NCBI GenBank assembly: GCA_963513935.1
Contig: OY740765.1
Coordinates: 151,863,830-151,927,829, forward strand
Length of the DNA: 64,000 nt
Direction of reading: 5' to 3'
From: Aphrophora alni
Taxonomy: Eukaryota; Arthropoda; Insecta; Hemiptera; Aphrophoridae
The first letter of the stretch is position 1. Every line of letters begins with the position of its first letter. The notes under the pieces are model-generated. The model saw only the letters and a list, made by a program, of their open reading frames with translations. It was not told where the DNA came from and made no database searches. Position numbers and translations under genes: made by a program. Shown piece after piece: positions 60,371 to 64,000 of this stretch.

Positions 60371-62429
60371 TGCTATTCCAAGGAAAACCCTGGCAATTAT
60401 TTTGCTTCTGCCAAACTTGTTTTTCAATTATAGACGCAACGAAAAATTTAAAATAAAACTCCAATTTATAATTCATTAAATATTACCAACATTGACGGTT
60501 TTCAACTATTTCAGCATTAAGTTTCATAGTCAGTCTCCTAAACTTTGAACGTCTAAAAAAAATTCATTCTAACAAATTTATGACCACAAAACTCCTTTAT
60601 TTTCCAATTAACTGTCAGTCATTTTTTTAAATCAAAAACTCTAGAAGAAATTAAGATATAAATACCAAACATTGCAACATGTTTTATTATATTATGCAGC
60701 ATGTATCATATTAGTTTTGTAGCTATTTATATTTTATTTTTCCTTAAACGTTTCAAAATGATATTAATTTAAAATGATAACAAATACCTTGAACATGTTT
60801 ACAATTTGCTAGTTATTTAGCTCTTTTAATACTGAACATTATGAGATGTTTATTTTTGTTGTTTATTGAAGAATGGTGTTATCGGTTAAAAAGGTTAAAA
60901 AATAAAGTAAAATACAAATTTCTGTTAATTTATTAGAACATTCAAGAGCTTATTTTGGTTTTCCAGCACTTAAATAGTCAACTTTTAAAATAGTTTTACG
61001 TAAGAATAGTGAATAGTGGACGACCAAGAAAAGCTAGTAATTTACCAATAATTGGTTTTTAAAAGTTATTGCCTATTGGGCTACTTTTCAACATATAATA
61101 AAAATAAATCATTTTATTCAGTATTAAAAGAGCTTACATCTTGTAAAATCAAAGGTTTTTGATCAATTCGACATTTTAGAAATAGTATTCTGCAAAATTC
61201 GGTTCGATGTTTCAATTAATTCTGGACTTATGTCTTGTTTAAAACAAAAACCTTGTGAAAGATAGGAAACGAACCATTTTTGACAATACTTTTTTCTCAA
61301 TTTTGATTACCAAAATCACCTTCCGATTTAAATTGTGAAATATTCTGTATAAATATATATGACAATTTTAAATTTGTGTTTTCTATAAACGTTAAGATTT
61401 ATTGTTCATGAACAAATCCGAACTGAAAATGTGCAGAAGACAGGTGGATGACGAGAAGTTCATTGTAGATGACAACAGCGTTCAGCCCAACGTATCAAAG
61501 CCTCAATAAAGCCGTACAAAACCATATGATTACTGAAAGCATGTAATTGTATTATTCCACTTTGCGTGATGATGTGATTGGTGAAGTCAAGCATGCAATT
61601 ACGAATATTATTCTTTTAGTAAAATGCAGATATTAAGTGATTTGCACAAACTTTCCAACACACAATCAAATACAAAAAAACTTAATATTTTCTATTCCTT
61701 AAATTATCTAAAACGAGTTTGATGTAGATTTATAGCCCAAATCAAGGTTCCATTATTTATATCGTTACTTTCCAAATTAGTCCTAAAACGTTAACTTTAA
61801 CAGGTGGTATTGTACATTGGTTTTATTTTTAAATCGGAATATTTAACAAAAAATTGACTAAAATTATTTTAGGTAATTTTGAGATATTCGAATTTTAACG
61901 ACGATATGGTTCATTTTCCTCCTTTCAACTTCCTAAAACGTATTTTTAGGGAGATGGTGAAAATGCATTTTTTCTTTAGGTCCTTAATGGCTTTATTTTA
62001 GCAAACTTTTATTCACATCTTTATAGCCGTTACAACAATTTTTTTTATTTTAGCTCTAATTAGTTTACCTCTAAATGTTTTTGTAAAATCATCTCAAAAT
62101 ACGGTCAAAACATGTATTCATGCTTAATTTGATAAACATCGTTAGAGCTTTTAAAAATTTAAATGTAATGACAGTACTCTCATATTTTGGGTTATTGAAA
62201 AAATTAATAAAACTTCTCAACGCTCATATAACAAATTTGATAAAAAATATGTCCTCTCCTTTAAAGCCTTAAAAAAAAGAATTATTTTTTACGAATAAAT
62301 AGTCATACCTTCCATTTTTTAGTAATCGACAAAATTAAAAACAAGTTCTTTTTAGTTAGTGTAGTTCGGACTGTGAAAAACATATTAAAAGGTTCGGTCC
62401 ACCTATTTTTTTATAGAGCGACACTATTT

Positions 62430-62533
62430 AAGGATTAAATAAAGCAATAAAACTAAAGTTTCAAAATTATTTTTATAATATAAATGAGTTATAATTGTTT
62501 CGCCTTGCGGAATCATCGGGCAACTGATAATTA
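62430..62533 (-). mobile_element. Inverted terminal piece of a second Penelope-like element
   Basis: 'AAAGTTTCAAAATTATTTTT' through 'TTGTTTCGCCTTGCGGAATC' to 'GGGCAACTGATAAT' matches the left arm of 59430-60041. On the minus strand it contains a hammerhead-like core (62489-62527: CCGATGA, stem CC/GG with loop GCAA, GAAAC). Stem III has lost its perfect palindrome. It lies 70 bp upstream of the RT remnant, the usual position of an inverted PLE repeat. Confidence 0.6.
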
Positions 62534-62588
62534 ATAAGTACTAACAACTATTTATTACAAATTATGTTTGTAAAGTTTATGATGTTCT

Positions 62589-63511
62589 GAATGATAATAA
62601 CTTTTGGAAATATTAAAAAGTGATCCTGCTTCTAACTATAGTAAACAAGTAAACAACTACATTAAAAATTGTACTACTTTGTTCCCTAATAACGTTTTCA
62701 AATACTTGAGAGTTATAAACCCCCAATCTCCCAGATTATATGGCCTACCTAAGCTTCACAAACCTAATATTCCTGTTCGTCCCGTAGTATCATTTAACAA
62801 TGCTCCTACTTATAAATTGGCCCAAAAAGTCAATACTGTATTTAAAAGTGCCACTAATTTTACATCTAAATATAGTATTAAGAATTCTTTAGATTTAATT
62901 AAAAAAATTGGAAATGTTACTATACCTTCCAATGCTAAAATTGTATCTTTCGATGTTAAAAGTCTTTTTACAAGTATACCATTAACCAATGTAAAAACAT
63001 AGTCAATGACATAATTAGCGATAACAATGGTGATACAACACTTAGTAATGAATTAAAAACAGCCATAGAAATTTGCATTAGTCAAAATTATTTCAAATTT
63101 AACGATAAATTTTATCAACAAATAGAAGGGTCGGCAATGGGTTCACCTTTGTTACCTCGTTTAGCATAAATTTTCATGGATGATTTCGAAAATAATTTAT
63201 TTGGTAAAGACAATCCTTTATTTAAGAACATAATATATTGGTACCGTTATGTTGACGATGTTTTGTGTTTGTTTAGTGGCATATATATGTACATGGGTAT
63301 ACATATATACGAAGATATACTCACCTATTATACGAAACTAGAATATACGTGCTCCGAAAACTATCAAAACAATGTGGTTACTATTTCATCGATAACTTCC
63401 TTACTTATGAAGCTAGCAAATCCCTCAAAATACCATTTTGTAGGACATTTAAAGGGCTATCAAACCTGTTTAAATCTGATTCATAGATCTCTTCCTTTTA
63501 AAAATTTTTGA
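62589..63511 (+). pseudogene. Penelope-like reverse transcriptase, frameshifted and 3'-truncated
   Basis: The first frame (62604-62995) has LKSDPASNYSKQVNNYI, then the strongly diagnostic RLYGLPKLHKPNIPVRPVVS and SFDVKSLFTSIPL, RT motifs of Penelope-like elements. A frameshift near 62995 moves to the frame with GSAMGSPL, a TAA at 63167-63169, then YRYVDDVLC (RT catalytic YVDD) at about 63239-63265. Sequence similarity fades by 63500, and no GIY-YIG endonuclease follows. This is a dead copy; the family's C-terminal tail survives in the copy at 59600-59797. Confidence 0.85.
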
Positions 63512-64000
63512 CCTCAAGAGGTTCAAGAGAGGTTTCCTCATAACTCAAATTCAAAATTTTATTGTTATTAATTCAATCAGTTTTTATCCGACAGAAATAA
63601 AAAAAAGCAAAGTTTTTGCCAAAAAAACATAAATTTTAATACTCTAATACTTTTCACGTATCTTTTTTTTTTGTTTTTCCTTTATTTTGGAAAAAAAGAA
63701 TATTTTTAAGAAATTTAATATAAATCAAACTTTTTTTAAACTAAGCATCCCAAACCGGTCAAACTTTTGCTACATATTACTGAAACAAATATAATTGTAA
63801 ATGGATTACGTTCAATTTTCATTACTAAGGAAAAACCATTGGTTATAGTACTGTTTTTTTTTCTTTCGAAAAATTGAGACAACCTTTTTATCTTAAGTAC
63901 GTTAATTTTTATGCTAATGACCTTTACAAGAGCTATAACTCTAAAGGTCATAAAGGAGTACTTTAAAAAAATCATATAAGTCTTCCTCGAAGAATTCACC

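Larger units (their letters stand above)
44067..64000 (+). other. Probable next intron, repeat-rich, open-ended
   Basis: No further host exon is recognised. Contents are listed separately: a transposase relic, foldbacks, families A-E, a GC-rich inverted-repeat element and the PLE copies. Unlisted stretches (for example 54200-55130, 57100-59400 and 60400-62400) are AT-rich with weak, unassignable repeats. If the short exon is wrong, this is simply intergenic or intronic DNA. Confidence 0.4.

Noticed and set aside
1..64000. CRISPR arrays, rRNA genes, bacterial operons
   Set aside because: No regularly spaced short direct repeats with unique spacers, no rRNA-like conserved blocks, and the sequence is plainly eukaryotic.

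Overview
This is AT-rich eukaryotic nuclear DNA. It has GT-AG introns, dense microsatellites and homopolymers, and abundant decayed transposable elements. Together with the one recognisable gene it points to an arthropod, most likely an insect; I cannot fix the order from sequence alone. No bacterial, viral or CRISPR features were seen.

The only convincing host gene lies on the + strand. A spliced-looking 5' UTR begins at about 4410. An unusually long coding exon runs from 4594 to 9462 (1,623 codons, phase 0 donor). After an inferred intron of about 34.5 kb there is a candidate 41-nt exon (44026-44066) that continues the frame. The protein is a long, low-complexity, Ser/Pro-rich scaffold with an N-terminal coiled coil, a 15-residue Tyr/Pro tandem repeat, a cluster of eight RRxS sites and a basic helix just before the donor. 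My best guess is the isoform-specific N-terminus of an insect Unc-13/Munc13-type presynaptic priming factor. That rests on remembered resemblance of the C-terminal helix and the short exon, not on any domain in the window, because the C1/C2/MUN domains would lie beyond it.

Region by region: 1-4409 is flank with little content. 4410-9557 is the 5' UTR, the giant exon and a possible intronic poly(A) exit. 9463-44025 is a very large intron holding repeat families, a 34-bp minisatellite, a 147-bp tandem repeat, TA-flanked foldback elements, hairpins and a LINE remnant. 44067-64000 is probably the next intron, with more foldbacks, a transposase relic, and two copies of one Penelope-like element (PLE) family near the end.

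The most interesting non-genic signal is a set of at least nine loci, several of them long snap-back hairpins, that carry the same hammerhead-ribozyme-like core: a (C)UGANGA-type box, a short stem II, GAAA, a tiny palindrome that can form stem III, then an NUH triplet. Two of these loci are attached to PLE coding remnants, which ties the set to PLE terminal repeats. Five dispersed repeat families (called A to E here) explain most of the remaining structure.
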